The notes below the pieces were generated by a model. The model had not been told where the DNA came from, did no database searches, and saw nothing but the letters and a program-made list of their open reading frames with translations. DNA of 64,000 bases. Source: Streptomyces sp. PT12. GTDB taxonomy: Bacteria; Actinomycetota; Actinomycetes; Streptomycetales; Streptomycetaceae. The stretch's first letter is position 1. Each line of letters opens with the position of its first letter. Shown one piece after another: positions 25,199 through 33,747 of the stretch. Position numbers and translations under genes: made by a program. The DNA lies in contig NZ_QEST01000137.1 in NCBI RefSeq assembly GCF_003311645.1, positions 1 through 64,000 on the forward strand, in the 5' to 3' direction.

Positions 25199-25372
25199 AT
25201 TTCGCAGGGTACGGCACACGTGTGACGAATGACCCCGTTCGCGCCCGCGCATCCGCGCCCTCCCGATCCCCCCCGGATCTCCTCCCGGATCCTCCCGTGG
25301 GCCGTTCGACGGGCCGTCAACTCCGGACGCCGGTACGGGCGCTGTCGGAAGCTGGCCGTATCCTCGGGGACC

Positions 25373-26416
25373 ATGCTCGAGAACCACCAGACGACCTTGG
25401 CCGGAATTCCCGACCAGCAGTCAGCAGGCGTTCCCTGGCCGCCGTCGTATCCGACCGGGTACGCCGTGGTGGACGTCGAGACCACCGGGCTGCGCCGGGA
25501 GGACCGCATCGTGTCCGCCGCGGTCTACCGGCTCACGGCGGAGGGCGAGGTGGAGGACCACTGGTACTCGCCGGTGAACCCCCAGCGCGACCCGGGGCCC
25601 GTGCACATCCACGGGCTCACGGCGGCGATGCTCGCGGACGCGCCGCTCTTCGCCGACGTGGCGGGGGAGTTCGCGAAGCGGCTCGCAGGCCGCGTGCTCG
25701 TGGCGCACAACGCCGTGTTCGACTGGACCATGATCGCCAGGGAGTTCGCCCGCACGGAGCGCACCGCACCGGTCGAGCAGCGGCTGTGCACCATCGCGCT
25801 GTCCAAGGCGCTCGGGCTGCCGCTGGCGAACCACAGGCTGCAGTCGCTGGCTGCGTTCTTCGGCGTGACCCAGCGGCGGGCGCACCACGCGCTCGATGAC
25901 GCGCGGGTGCTCGCCGAGGCGTTCCGGCCGAGCCTGCACCGGGCGGCGGCGAGGAAGCTGCCGCTGCCGCTGCTGGCGTGCCGCCCGCTCACCGAGTGGT
26001 CGGACCCGCCGACGGCCGCTTCACCCTCGTCGCCGTCCTCGTCGTCGGGCGCGTCATCGGCGGCGTGGCGGGGCGGCTGGCGGCAGCCGAAGCGGCGCCC
26101 CGCGTGCCCCTACCCCAACCCCGGGCGTTACGAGACGGGCGGGCGGCTCGTGCAGGGGATGCGGGTGGCGTTCTCCGGGGACACCTCGGTGGACCGCGAG
26201 CTGCTTGAGGACCAGGCGTTCGAGGCCGGGCTGCACATCGCGACCAGCGTCTCGCGCCTCACCAGCCTGCTGGTCACCAACGACCCCGACACCATGACGA
26301 GCAAGGTCGCCAAGGCGCGGGCGTACGGCACGCCGGTGCTGGACGAGGCGGCGTTCACGCAGCTGCTGCGGGATGTGGCGCCAGCGCGTGGGGCGGCCCC
26401 GACGGCGGACGACTGA
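25373..26416 (+). CDS. DEDDh-family 3'-5' exonuclease with C-terminal BRCT domain
   Basis: 347 residues. Exo I AVVDVETTGL, Exo II LVAHNAVFDWTMIAREF, Exo III HHALDDARVLAEAF: the DEDDh catalytic set of DnaQ/epsilon-type proofreading nucleases. After a Ser/Ala-rich linker (PSSPSSSSGASSAAW) a BRCT-like domain begins at GGRLVQGMRVAFSGDTSVDR and runs to TSVSRLTSLLVTNDP. The combination is typical of a streptomycete DNA-repair nuclease of unknown specificity. Confidence 0.92.
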   Translation: MLENHQTTLAGIPDQQSAGVPWPPSYPTGYAVVDVETTGLRREDRIVSAAVYRLTAEGEVEDHWYSPVNPQRDPGPVHIHGLTAAMLADAPLFADVAGEFAKRLAGRVLVAHNAVFDWTMIAREFARTERTAPVEQRLCTIALSKALGLPLANHRLQSLAAFFGVTQRRAHHALDDARVLAEAFRPSLHRAAARKLPLPLLACRPLTEWSDPPTAASPSSPSSSSGASSAAWRGGWRQPKRRPACPYPNPGRYETGGRLVQGMRVAFSGDTSVDRELLEDQAFEAGLHIATSVSRLTSLLVTNDPDTMTSKVAKARAYGTPVLDEAAFTQLLRDVAPARGAAPTADD

Positions 26417-26441
26417 CCCCGTTCGGGTACGGTCGTGAGCT

Positions 26442-27320
26442 GTGTACCGCTTTCTGCTGTCCCGGCAGTGGGTGCTGCTCACCCTCGTCGCGCTGCTGCT
26501 GATCCCGGCCATGGTGTGGCTGGGCTTCTGGCAGCTGAACCGCCACGAGCAGCGGGTCGAGCGCAACGATCTGATCTCCGGCAGCCTCGACGCGCCCCCC
26601 GTGCCGATGGCCGAGCTGACCGGGGTCGGCGGCGCGGTCGACCCCGACGACCGGTACAGGCCCGTGACGGCGACCGGGGTGTACGACACGGAGCACGAGG
26701 TCGTGGTGCGCCAGCGCACGGACGCCGACGGCGTGGTCGGGTACCACGTGCTGACGCCGTTGGTGCAGGCGGACGGCACGGGCGTGGTCGTCAATCGCGG
26801 CTGGATCCCGGCAGGCGACGACATCACGCGCATGCCCGAGGTGCCAGAGCCGCCGTCCGGCGAGGTGACCGTGACCGGTCGGCTGATGGCCGACGAGTCC
26901 ACGGGAACGACCGGCATCAGGGAGCGCTCGGGGCTGCCGGACGGCATGGTCATGATGATCAACAGCGCGGAGCGTTCCGAGGCGGCGGGGGTGCCGATGC
27001 TCGGCGGCTTCATGGAGCTGAGCGAGACGTCCCCCGCGCTCGCCGAGGCGGAGGCGGCCGAGCAGCCGGAGATGCTGCCGGAGCCCGATCACACGGGCAT
27101 CGGGGCGCACTTCGCGTACGCCGTGCAGTGGTGGCTCTTCGCGGCCGGGGTGCCGGTGGGGTGGGTCCTGCTGCTGCGGCGCGAGGTGAAGGATCAGTCG
27201 CCTCCCGCGGGCTCGCCTCCCACGGGCTCGCCTCCCACGGGCTCGCCTCCCACGGGGGGTGCGGATCCGGGGCCGGTTGCCGGTGCTGCCTCCGGTGCGG
27301 TGCGGGCCGGTTCCGCGTAG
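26442..27320 (+). CDS. SURF1-family cytochrome oxidase biogenesis protein
   Basis: 292 residues. N-terminal helix WVLLTLVALLLIPAMVWLGF followed by WQLNRHEQR (SURF1 motif), a periplasmic beta domain (YRPVTATGVYDTEHEVVVRQ, VVVNRGWIPAG), and a C-terminal helix HFAYAVQWWLFAAGVPVGW. SURF1 assists heme a/cytochrome aa3 assembly. The C-terminal tail carries four tandem copies of SPPxG encoded by a 15-base repeat. GTG start. Confidence 0.93.
   Translation: MYRFLLSRQWVLLTLVALLLIPAMVWLGFWQLNRHEQRVERNDLISGSLDAPPVPMAELTGVGGAVDPDDRYRPVTATGVYDTEHEVVVRQRTDADGVVGYHVLTPLVQADGTGVVVNRGWIPAGDDITRMPEVPEPPSGEVTVTGRLMADESTGTTGIRERSGLPDGMVMMINSAERSEAAGVPMLGGFMELSETSPALAEAEAAEQPEMLPEPDHTGIGAHFAYAVQWWLFAAGVPVGWVLLLRREVKDQSPPAGSPPTGSPPTGSPPTGGADPGPVAGAASGAVRAGSA
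27200..27259. repeat. 15-base in-frame tandem repeat, four copies
   Basis: GCCTCCCACGGGCTC and close variants, four copies, encode repeated SPPTG units in the cytosolic tail of the SURF1 protein. An in-frame, probably copy-number-variable tract. Confidence 0.9.
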
Positions 27321-27448
27321 ATCCCCGCGGGGCCGCTTCGGTGCGGCGCGCCACGTTGCCGTCGTTCGCCGGGTGCGGACCGGCCTCCGGCCGGGGGCAT
27401 GTTTCCCCACCCACCCCCCTCTTCGCCTGCGGCGGCCTGAGGCCGTCG

Positions 27449-28045
27449 TCAACTGACCCGGTCCACCGTGTGGCGGGAGGGGCGGAGGTGGGTTTCCGTG
27501 GGGAGGGCCGGGAGGCCCGCCGAGGTGCGGGCGTGGTCCACGGCCTCCTCGTGCAGGCGCCGCACCACATCGGCCGGGTGGGCCTGGGGGGTGAGGAGCA
27601 GGCCGACCCGCACGCGCGGGGCGGTGCGGCGGCCTGTCAGGGACACGCGGGCGCGGTCGACGCCGGGGAACGTCTCGGCCTCAGCGGCGAGCACGTCCTC
27701 CACCGCCCTCCCCCGCAGCACCGCCCGCGCGCCGTCGCCGCTGTCGATCTGGATCTCCGCGAGCCGGGGCCGCCTGACCTGCGCCAGCAGCCACCACAGC
27801 GACAGCAGCAGCAGCGTCGCGAGGCCGCCGATGACCACGGGCCACCACCAGCCGTGGCGCGTGAACTGCGTCCGGTCCGTGTGCGTCAGCAGCACGTCGT
27901 GCGGCGCGCGCCACGAGAAGCCTGAGGGCAGCCACAGGCCCCAGCGGCGCGGCAGGTCGAGCGCCGCCGCGAGGGCCACCAGGCCGACGCCGATCAGCAG
28001 CAGGCCGGACAGGCCCATCAGCACTCGGTTCACCGTGCGCAGCAC
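27449..28045 (-). CDS. amaP: AmaP-like membrane anchor of the Asp23/Gls24 system
   Basis: 198 residues with two membrane helices (GLSGLLLIGVGLVALAAALD near the start; WPVVIGGLATLLLLSLWWLL around 69-88) and a cytosolic alpha/beta domain (RARVSLTGRRTAPRVRVGLL). This is the arrangement of AmaP, which tethers Asp23 to the membrane in staphylococci. Last gene of a five-gene operon; six bases separate it from the gene before. Confidence 0.83.
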   Translation of the reverse strand: MLRTVNRVLMGLSGLLLIGVGLVALAAALDLPRRWGLWLPSGFSWRAPHDVLLTHTDRTQFTRHGWWWPVVIGGLATLLLLSLWWLLAQVRRPRLAEIQIDSGDGARAVLRGRAVEDVLAAEAETFPGVDRARVSLTGRRTAPRVRVGLLLTPQAHPADVVRRLHEEAVDHARTSAGLPALPTETHLRPSRHTVDRVS

Positions 28046-28051
28046 GCCGCG

Positions 28052-28609
28052 TCACCGCCTCGCCGGTCGGCGCACATGGACGCTCAACGCCGGGGGCCTG
28101 GCCAGGCCGAGCTCCCCGATGCCGTGGTCGAGCACCGCGTCGAGGTCCGCCTTGACCGCGTCGAGCTCGCGGAAGTGCGCCTCCGCCAGCGCCCTGACGC
28201 GGCGGCGGCCCACCAGCACCCGCACATCCCGCACGCCCGACACCTCCATCGCACGGTCCCGCAGCACGACCGCGGCGGCGGAGCGTTCGATGCCGGAGCG
28301 CATCCCCGAGGCGTCGGCGCGCATCGGCAGCAGGCCGCGCAGGCCCGGGCTGACCGCGAGCACGATCAGCCACACGCCGAGCGCGACCGCCGCCACCGCG
28401 CCCGCCACCACCCACCCGTCGTCCAGGGTGCGGGTGGCCAGGCCGTCGGTGAGCGCGCGGCGCCAGGCCGCGACGGGGCGGTCGGCGCGCACCGAGACGA
28501 TGTCGTAGAGCAGCATCCCCGAGGCGATCAGCAGCGCCACGGCGAGCAGCGCGGCGGGGGCGCGGCGGACGGACCAGAACCGGCCCGCGGGGCCCGCGGG
28601 TTCGCTCAC
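28052..28609 (-). CDS. DUF6286-type membrane protein of the Asp23 operon
   Basis: 185 residues; GTG start overlaps the preceding stop (GTGA). Two membrane helices (PAALLAVALLIASGMLLYDI; VVAGAVAAVALGVWLIVLAV) and a cytosolic domain (SAAAVVLRDRAMEVSGVRDV) that echoes the Asp23 fold's SGVRDVRV pattern. Conserved only in actinobacterial Asp23 clusters as far as I know. Probably another membrane partner for the Asp23 proteins. Confidence 0.82.
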   Translation of the reverse strand: MSEPAGPAGRFWSVRRAPAALLAVALLIASGMLLYDIVSVRADRPVAAWRRALTDGLATRTLDDGWVVAGAVAAVALGVWLIVLAVSPGLRGLLPMRADASGMRSGIERSAAAVVLRDRAMEVSGVRDVRVLVGRRRVRALAEAHFRELDAVKADLDAVLDHGIGELGLARPPALSVHVRRPARR

Positions 28610-29022
28610 CGCACCCTCCCGGTGGCCTCGCCGTTGAAGTGCGCGGAGTACAGGCGTTCCACGGAGACCGCCACATACGACGCCTCCATGCCCGTCAACT
28701 CCTTGATGCGCCGGGTGACATGGCGCCGCACCGCGCCGCACTGGGCCCCGATGTCCGAGGGGTAGCCGAGGGCGACGGCGACCTGGACGCCCGCCACCCC
28801 CGTGCCCCCCTCGGCGCCCGGTGACCTGGTGACCACGGCCGTGGCGTGGGGCAGCTCGCCGTGCAGCCGCGGGGCGACGGGGCCCCGCGCCTCCGCGCGC
28901 AGCGCCTCCCTCGCGGCCTGCACGGCGAGCTTGGCGACGACGCGCTCGGAGATCCGCGTCGCGCCCCGGTCCCCCGCGGGCACCGCGGGCTCGACGGCCT
29001 CGGCCTCCACCGTGTCCGTCAC
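28606..29022 (-). CDS. Asp23/Gls24 family protein, second copy
   Basis: 138 residues from GTG, seven bases after the upstream stop. TRISERVVAKLAVQAAREAL and VAGVQVAVALGYPSDIGAQC, RRHVTRRIKELTGMEASYVA are the Asp23 landmarks, though it lacks the standard GVKVEV core and has a longer variable middle. A divergent paralogue of the first gene of the operon. Confidence 0.86.
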   Translation of the reverse strand: MTDTVEAEAVEPAVPAGDRGATRISERVVAKLAVQAAREALRAEARGPVAPRLHGELPHATAVVTRSPGAEGGTGVAGVQVAVALGYPSDIGAQCGAVRRHVTRRIKELTGMEASYVAVSVERLYSAHFNGEATGRVR

Positions 29023-29029
29023 CCGGCCG

Positions 29030-29224
29030 TCACCGCCGCCGGTCGTCGTCGCGGTCCCTGATCCGGAAGAAGTCCCCCGGCTCCAGGTCCCCGTCGACGA
29101 ACCTGCCGACCACGAAGCCGATCGTGCCCAGCGCCGCCACCAGCAGGAAGGCCCCGAATCCACCGAAGTACGTGGCGAAGCCCAGCGCCATGCCGGCCAT
29201 CATGCCGACCACAGCCATGCTCAT
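29030..29224 (-). CDS. DUF2273-like small membrane protein
   Basis: 64 residues: two helices packed close together (MSMAVVGMMAGMALGFATYF; GAFLLVAALGTIGFVVGRF) followed by VDGDLEPGDFFRIRDRDDDR. The VGRFVDG motif after the second helix is that of DUF2273, a small protein regularly encoded between Asp23 paralogues. Confidence 0.85.
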   Translation of the reverse strand: MSMAVVGMMAGMALGFATYFGGFGAFLLVAALGTIGFVVGRFVDGDLEPGDFFRIRDRDDDRRR

Positions 29225-29254
29225 GATGTGCTCCTGGCTCCCGCTCCGTCCCCG

Positions 29255-29740
29255 CTACTGCAACGGAGGCCGCTCGTCGTCGTCCTCCTCGCCCTCGGGG
29301 AGGTTGACGTCACCGACGTTGATGTTGACCTCGACGACCTCGAGACCGGTCATCCGTTCCACCGCCGCGATCACGTTCTCCCGTACGGTACGGGAAACGT
29401 CGGCGATGGAAACGCCGTACTCCACAACGATTTCGAGATCGAGCGCGGTCTGGACCTCGCCGACCTCCGCCTTGACGCCGCGCGTCGCGGACTTGCTGGC
29501 CCCCGGCACCCGGTCCCTGACCGCACCGAACGTACGGGCGAGCCCACTGCCCATCGCGTGCACGCCCACCACGTCACGCGCCGCCATCCCGGCGATCTTG
29601 GCCACCACACCGTCGGCGATCGTCGTCCGGCCCCGCGTGGCGGGGTCCCCGGTGCCGCGCCGGGTCCCCAGCTGCTTGCCCGGCGCGTCGATCGTCGTGG
29701 TGGTGGTGCTCGTGCCCTGCTCCGTACCGGTGTCGGTCAC
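29255..29740 (-). CDS. Asp23/Gls24 family envelope stress response protein
   Basis: 161 residues from GTG; the first gene of the operon. After a Thr-rich N-terminus, the Asp23 domain reads GRTTIADGVVAKIAGMAARD, VVGVHAMGSG, ATRGVKAEVGEVQTALDLEI, VVEYGVSIADVSRTVRENVI, MTGLEVVEVNINVGDVNLP. Cytosolic; in Gram-positive bacteria such proteins are abundant, membrane-tethered and induced by envelope stress. GGGGTGAAGG serves as SD. Confidence 0.92.
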   Translation of the reverse strand: MTDTGTEQGTSTTTTTIDAPGKQLGTRRGTGDPATRGRTTIADGVVAKIAGMAARDVVGVHAMGSGLARTFGAVRDRVPGASKSATRGVKAEVGEVQTALDLEIVVEYGVSIADVSRTVRENVIAAVERMTGLEVVEVNINVGDVNLPEGEEDDDERPPLQ

Positions 29741-29773
29741 TGCGCCTTCACCCCTTTCCGAATGCCACAGTAA

Positions 29774-29791
29774 GCGTGTCATCCGACACGC
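29774..29791. promoter_or_regulatory. Inverted repeat in the divergent Asp23 promoter region
   Basis: GCGTGTC-ATCC-GACACGC: perfect seven-base arms and a four-base centre, located about 35 bases before the Asp23 start and 70 before the divergent gene. Could be an operator for both directions. Confidence 0.5.
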
Positions 29792-29861
29792 GACATACGA
29801 GATCCTGTTACCCAGCCCCGGCCGATTGAGTACGACCGGGTGAGAACAGAGAGTAAAGGTC

Positions 29862-30608
29862 ATGGGTGCGGACCCGCTGAGTGCCGCCGTGCGGCGGCAG
29901 TTGAGCCTCGGCAGGCTGGTGCCGCTCGGGCCGCCCGAGGGCGGGGTCGGGGCCTGGCTGACCGAACGGGCCGCACGTCCGGTGCTGCGTTCGGCGGCCG
30001 AAGGGGTCCCCGGCGTCCTCGTCGAGCGGATCGACATCACGCCCGCCGCCGACGGCGGCGCCTGGTCGGGCGACGGCGGCGAGCCCGCCGTTCCTCCGCC
30101 GCCCAGCGGGCTGCCGCCCGGCCCCCTGCGCATCGGCGCGGGCATCGCCACGGGCCTGGTCAGGCCGCTGCCCGCGTATGCGGACGAGGTGCGCGCGGCG
30201 CTCGCGTGGGCGGCGGACGAACGGCTCGGCCTGGCCGTGGCGTTCGTCGACTGCGAGGTGACGGGCCTGCTCGGCGACGGCGAACGCCCGCCGCGCCCTG
30301 ACGGGACGGCCGAGGCGGCGTGGGACGCCGACGAGCCGGTGCCCGCGCTTGGCCCTGGCCCCGCCGCCGATGTGGCCGTCGCGGTCCTGTCCGTCCCCGG
30401 CGTGCGCGGGCTCTCGACCGCGCTGGGCGGGCCGGCGTCCGCGCTGACGGTCGGCGAGGGACTGATCCGGTGTCAGCTCGTGGTCGACCCCGGCCGCCGC
30501 GTTCGCGACGTGGCGCTCGCGGCGGGGCGCGCGGCGGCGGACGCCGCTCCCGGCGCGCCACGGGTCAGCGTGCTGGTGACCCGCGCCGGGGCGCGGCGCC
30601 CCGGCTGA
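29862..30608 (+). CDS. Conserved streptomycete protein divergent from the Asp23 operon
   Basis: 248 residues, soluble. I recall streptomycete relatives labelled, without functional meaning, as nucleopolyhedrovirus P10 family proteins. SAAVRRQLSLGRLVPLG starts it; the C-terminal part (PAADVAVAVLSVPGVRGLST, VGEGLIRCQLVVDPGRRVRD, VALAAGRAAA) carries an Asp23-like rhythm (VPGVRG ... V.V), so it may be a distant relative. Location suggests a role with the divergent operon. Confidence 0.78.
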   Translation: MGADPLSAAVRRQLSLGRLVPLGPPEGGVGAWLTERAARPVLRSAAEGVPGVLVERIDITPAADGGAWSGDGGEPAVPPPPSGLPPGPLRIGAGIATGLVRPLPAYADEVRAALAWAADERLGLAVAFVDCEVTGLLGDGERPPRPDGTAEAAWDADEPVPALGPGPAADVAVAVLSVPGVRGLSTALGGPASALTVGEGLIRCQLVVDPGRRVRDVALAAGRAAADAAPGAPRVSVLVTRAGARRPG

Positions 30609-30612
30609 GCCC

Positions 30613-31392
30613 TCACTCGCCAAGACCCGCAAGGGCCCGCAGCCGCCTGGCCTGCGCGGCGCGCTCGAGGGCGCGCTGCTCGTCGTAGGAGTGGTCGAGG
30701 GCGGAGCGCAGCAGCGCCTTGGTCTCGATCAACGCGTCGCGGTCCGTGGCCAGCAGGGCCGCGGTGAGGTCGGCGGTGGCGGCGGACAGCTCGGCGGCGG
30801 GGACGACGAGATTGGCGAGACCGACGCGTTCGGCCTCGTCGGCGTGGACCGCGCGGCCTGTCGCGCAGATCTCCAGGGCGCGGGCGTAGCCCACCAGGGA
30901 GACCAGCGGCGAGGTGCCGCCGAGGTCGGGGACCAGGCCGAGCGATGTCTCGCGCATGGCGAACCGCACGTCGTCGGCGCAGATCCGCAGGTCGCACGCG
31001 AGCGCGAGCTGGAAGCCCGCGCCGATGGCGTGGCCCTGGACGGCGGCGACGCTGAGCAGGTCGCTCCTGCGCCACCAGGTGAACGCCTCCTGGAACGCCG
31101 CGATGGTCGCGTCCACCTCGGCGTCGGACGCGCGCGCCAGATCGGCGAAGGAGAGATCGCCCTCGATGCCCTCGGGGGTGAGGGCGCGGCGGTCGAGCCC
31201 CGCCGAGAACGAGGTGCCCTCGGCGCGCAGCACGACTACCCTCACCTCGCCGGGCAGCCGTCGGCCGACCTCGGCGAGGGCCCGCCACATGGCGGGCGTC
31301 TGCGCGTTGCGCTTGGCCGCGTGGGTGAGGGTGACGGTCGCCACGGCCTCGTGGACCGTGGCGTGGACTCCGTCCGTGTCGAGCAGGCTCAT
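30613..31392 (-). CDS. Enoyl-CoA hydratase/isomerase family protein
   Basis: 259 residues of the crotonase superfamily: VATVTLTHAAKRNAQTPAMW, SFSAGLDRRAL (oxyanion hole), AVQGHAIGAGFQLALACDLR, and ETSLGLVPDLGGTSPL with an Asp where many hydratases have the second catalytic Glu. Probable fatty-acid or acyl-CoA catabolism. Convergent with the gene of unknown function before it. As remembered, this gene precedes gbn in S. coelicolor. Confidence 0.92.
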   Translation of the reverse strand: MSLLDTDGVHATVHEAVATVTLTHAAKRNAQTPAMWRALAEVGRRLPGEVRVVVLRAEGTSFSAGLDRRALTPEGIEGDLSFADLARASDAEVDATIAAFQEAFTWWRRSDLLSVAAVQGHAIGAGFQLALACDLRICADDVRFAMRETSLGLVPDLGGTSPLVSLVGYARALEICATGRAVHADEAERVGLANLVVPAAELSAATADLTAALLATDRDALIETKALLRSALDHSYDEQRALERAAQARRLRALAGLGE

Positions 31393-31465
31393 CGCGGCCT
31401 CCGGTGGTGGTTACTCGGCGGTAATGCTGTCCGCAGGGTAACGCTCCACCGGTGCCGCTCCGCGC

Positions 31466-31690
31466 TCAGGGGGTGGGGGCCGCCTTCTTGCCTCGGGTGG
31501 CGCCGCCCCGGCCGCGCAGGGTCACATCGGCCTCGCTCAGCATGCGATGCACAAAGCCGTACGACCTGCCGGTCTCCTCGGCCAGGGCCCGAATGCTCGC
31601 TCCCGACTCGTACTTCTGCTTAAGGTCTGCCGCGAGCCTCTCGCGCGCGGCGCCGGTCACCCGGCTGCCCTTCTTCAGAGTCTCGGCCAC
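31466..31690 (-). CDS. gbn: Gbn-type GATC-binding nucleoid-associated protein
   Basis: 74 residues from GTG with GAGGAGG upstream. LKKGSRVTGAARERLAADLK, YESGASIRALAEETGRSYGF and HRMLSEADVTLRGRGGATRG match the small helix-turn-helix protein described in S. coelicolor as Gbn (SCO1839), which binds GATC sites chromosome-wide and affects development. The tail is basic (RGGATRGKKA). The position beside an enoyl-CoA hydratase gene and an ABC-F gene fits too. Confidence 0.92.
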   Translation of the reverse strand: MAETLKKGSRVTGAARERLAADLKQKYESGASIRALAEETGRSYGFVHRMLSEADVTLRGRGGATRGKKAAPTP

Positions 31691-31990
31691 TCGTGCCTCC
31701 TCGTGCGAAGTGCGCTCTGCCCTCTCATGATCACCCCTATCCCGCTTCCTGGCCACCCATTCACCGAGGTCGGTACGACAAGCGGACAGCTCGCACCCGG
31801 CCGCCGCGGGCGGCCACGGCAGGGGCGGGACCGTTCCACGGGACAAACGGGCAGGTCAGCGCGGACGGGCACGCCGCGCCCCGCGGCGCGGGTCGACGCG
31901 CGGGGATACGTCAGGGCTCACTCAGATGAATGATCAAGCGTCGGCCGAATGATCCACCGGAGATGATCACAAACGGTGGACACGCGGGCG
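31691..31990. other. Upstream region of gbn with clustered GATC sites
   Basis: 300 bases without a convincing gene. TGATCA occurs at 31728, 31931 and 31964, and TGATCC at 31950; three fall within 39 bases. Given the presumed GATC specificity of Gbn, this may be an autoregulatory or nucleation region. Confidence 0.6.
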
Positions 31991-33589
31991 TCAGGCCAGC
32001 GCGACCAGGTCCGCGTAGTCGGCGCTCCAGAGGTCCTCGACGCCGTCGGGCAGCAGGATGATGCGCTCGGGCTGGAGCGCGTCCACGGCGCCCTCGTCGT
32101 GTGTGACGAGGACGACCGCGCCGGTGAAGCCGCGCAGCGCGCCCAGGATCTCCTCGCGGCTCGCGGGGTCGAGGTTGTTCGTCGGCTCGTCGAGCAGCAG
32201 GACGTTGGCCGACGAGACCACGAGCGTGGCCAGGGCGAGCCGGGTCTTCTCTCCGCCGGAGAGCACGGCCGCGGGCTTGTCGACATCGTCGCCGGAGAAC
32301 AGGAACGAGCCCAGCGTCTTCCTGATATCGACCATGTCCATGTCGGGGGCGGCCGAGCGCATGTTCTCGAGAACGGTGCGGTCGGCGTCGAGCGTCTCGT
32401 GCTCCTGCGCGTAGTACCCGAGCTTGAGGCCATGGCCAGGGGTGACCTCGCCCGTGTCGGGCTTCTCGATCCCGGCGAGCAGCCGCAGCAGGGTCGTCTT
32501 GCCCGCGCCGTTGAGGCCCAGGATCACGACGCGTGAGCCCTTGTCGATGGCCAGCGAGACATCCGTGAAGATCTCGAGCGAGCCGTACGACTTGGAGAGC
32601 GACGCGGCGGTCAGCGGGGTCTTGCCGCACGGCGCGGGGTCGGGGAAGCGCAGCTTGGCCACCTTGTCGCGCTGGCGCTCGTCCTCGAGCCCGGAGAGCA
32701 GGCGCTCGGCGCGGCGCGCCATGTTCTGGGCGGCGGTGGCCTTGGTGGCCTTGGCGCGCATCTTGTCGGCCTGGGCGTTGAGGGCGGCGGCCTTCTTCTC
32801 GGCGTTGGCCCGCTCGCGCCTGCGGCGCTTCTCGTCGGCCTCGCGCTGGACCTGGTACTGCTTCCAGCCCATGTTGTAGATGTCGATCTGCGATCGGTTG
32901 GCGTCCAGGTAGAACACCTTGTTGACCACGGTCTCGATCAGGGCGATGTCGTGGGAGATCACCACGAGACCGCCCCTGTACGTCTTGAGGAAGTCCCGCA
33001 GCCAGACGATCGAGTCGGCGTCCAGGTGGTTGGTCGGCTCGTCGAGCAGCAGGGTGTCGGCGTCGGAGAAGAGGATGCGGGCCAGCTCCACGCGGCGGCG
33101 CTGGCCGCCGGAGAGCGTGTGCAGCGGCTGGCCAAGCACCCGGTCGGGCAGCCCGAGGCTCGCGGCGATCGTCGCGGCCTCGGCCTCGGCCGCGTAGCCG
33201 CCCTTGGTGAGGAACTCGGTCTCGAGGCGCTCGTACTTGCGCATCGCGCGGTCGCGGACGGCGCCCTGCCCGCTGGCCATCCGGTCCTCGTTCTCGCGCA
33301 TGCCGCGCAGCACGGTGTCGAGGCCGCGGGCGGCCAGGATGCGGTCGCGGGCGAGGGTGTCGAGGTCGCCGGTGCGCGGGTCCTGCGGCAGATAGCCGAC
33401 CTCGCCGCCGCGCGTGATGGTCCCGGCCGCGGGGATGCCCTCGCCCGCCAGGCACTTGGTGAGCGTGGTCTTGCCCGCGCCATTGCGCCCGACCAGGCCG
33501 ATGCGGTCGCCCTTGGCGATGCGGAACGACGCGGACTCGATGAGGATGCGTGCGCCAGCGCGTAGCTCGACGCCGGATGCGGTGATCAC
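31991..33589 (-). CDS. ABC-F family ATP-binding protein
   Basis: 532 residues with two ABC domains and no membrane segment. Domain 1: GRNGAGKTT, LSGGQRRR, LLLDEPTNHLD; linker of charged helix (about 235-300, EKRRRRERANAEKKAAAL); domain 2: GLNGAGKTT, LSGGEKTR, LLLDEPTNNLDP. ABC-F proteins work on the ribosome as translation factors or antibiotic-protection proteins. The conserved housekeeping position argues for a translation role over resistance, but sequence alone cannot separate them. Confidence 0.94.
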   Translation of the reverse strand: MITASGVELRAGARILIESASFRIAKGDRIGLVGRNGAGKTTLTKCLAGEGIPAAGTITRGGEVGYLPQDPRTGDLDTLARDRILAARGLDTVLRGMRENEDRMASGQGAVRDRAMRKYERLETEFLTKGGYAAEAEAATIAASLGLPDRVLGQPLHTLSGGQRRRVELARILFSDADTLLLDEPTNHLDADSIVWLRDFLKTYRGGLVVISHDIALIETVVNKVFYLDANRSQIDIYNMGWKQYQVQREADEKRRRRERANAEKKAAALNAQADKMRAKATKATAAQNMARRAERLLSGLEDERQRDKVAKLRFPDPAPCGKTPLTAASLSKSYGSLEIFTDVSLAIDKGSRVVILGLNGAGKTTLLRLLAGIEKPDTGEVTPGHGLKLGYYAQEHETLDADRTVLENMRSAAPDMDMVDIRKTLGSFLFSGDDVDKPAAVLSGGEKTRLALATLVVSSANVLLLDEPTNNLDPASREEILGALRGFTGAVVLVTHDEGAVDALQPERIILLPDGVEDLWSADYADLVALA

Positions 33590-33747
33590 GGACGGACTCC
33601 AGGTGGCGATGGGAAAACGTACGGGTCTGGGCTGGTCTGGGTCGTACGCCCGCTAATGCACGAGGAGCGAGAAGTCCATGGGTTCATTCTAACGGCGTGG
33701 CACAACCCGTTTTCCTGCCGCCCGTCCGCCAGGGGCGCGGCCATGGG

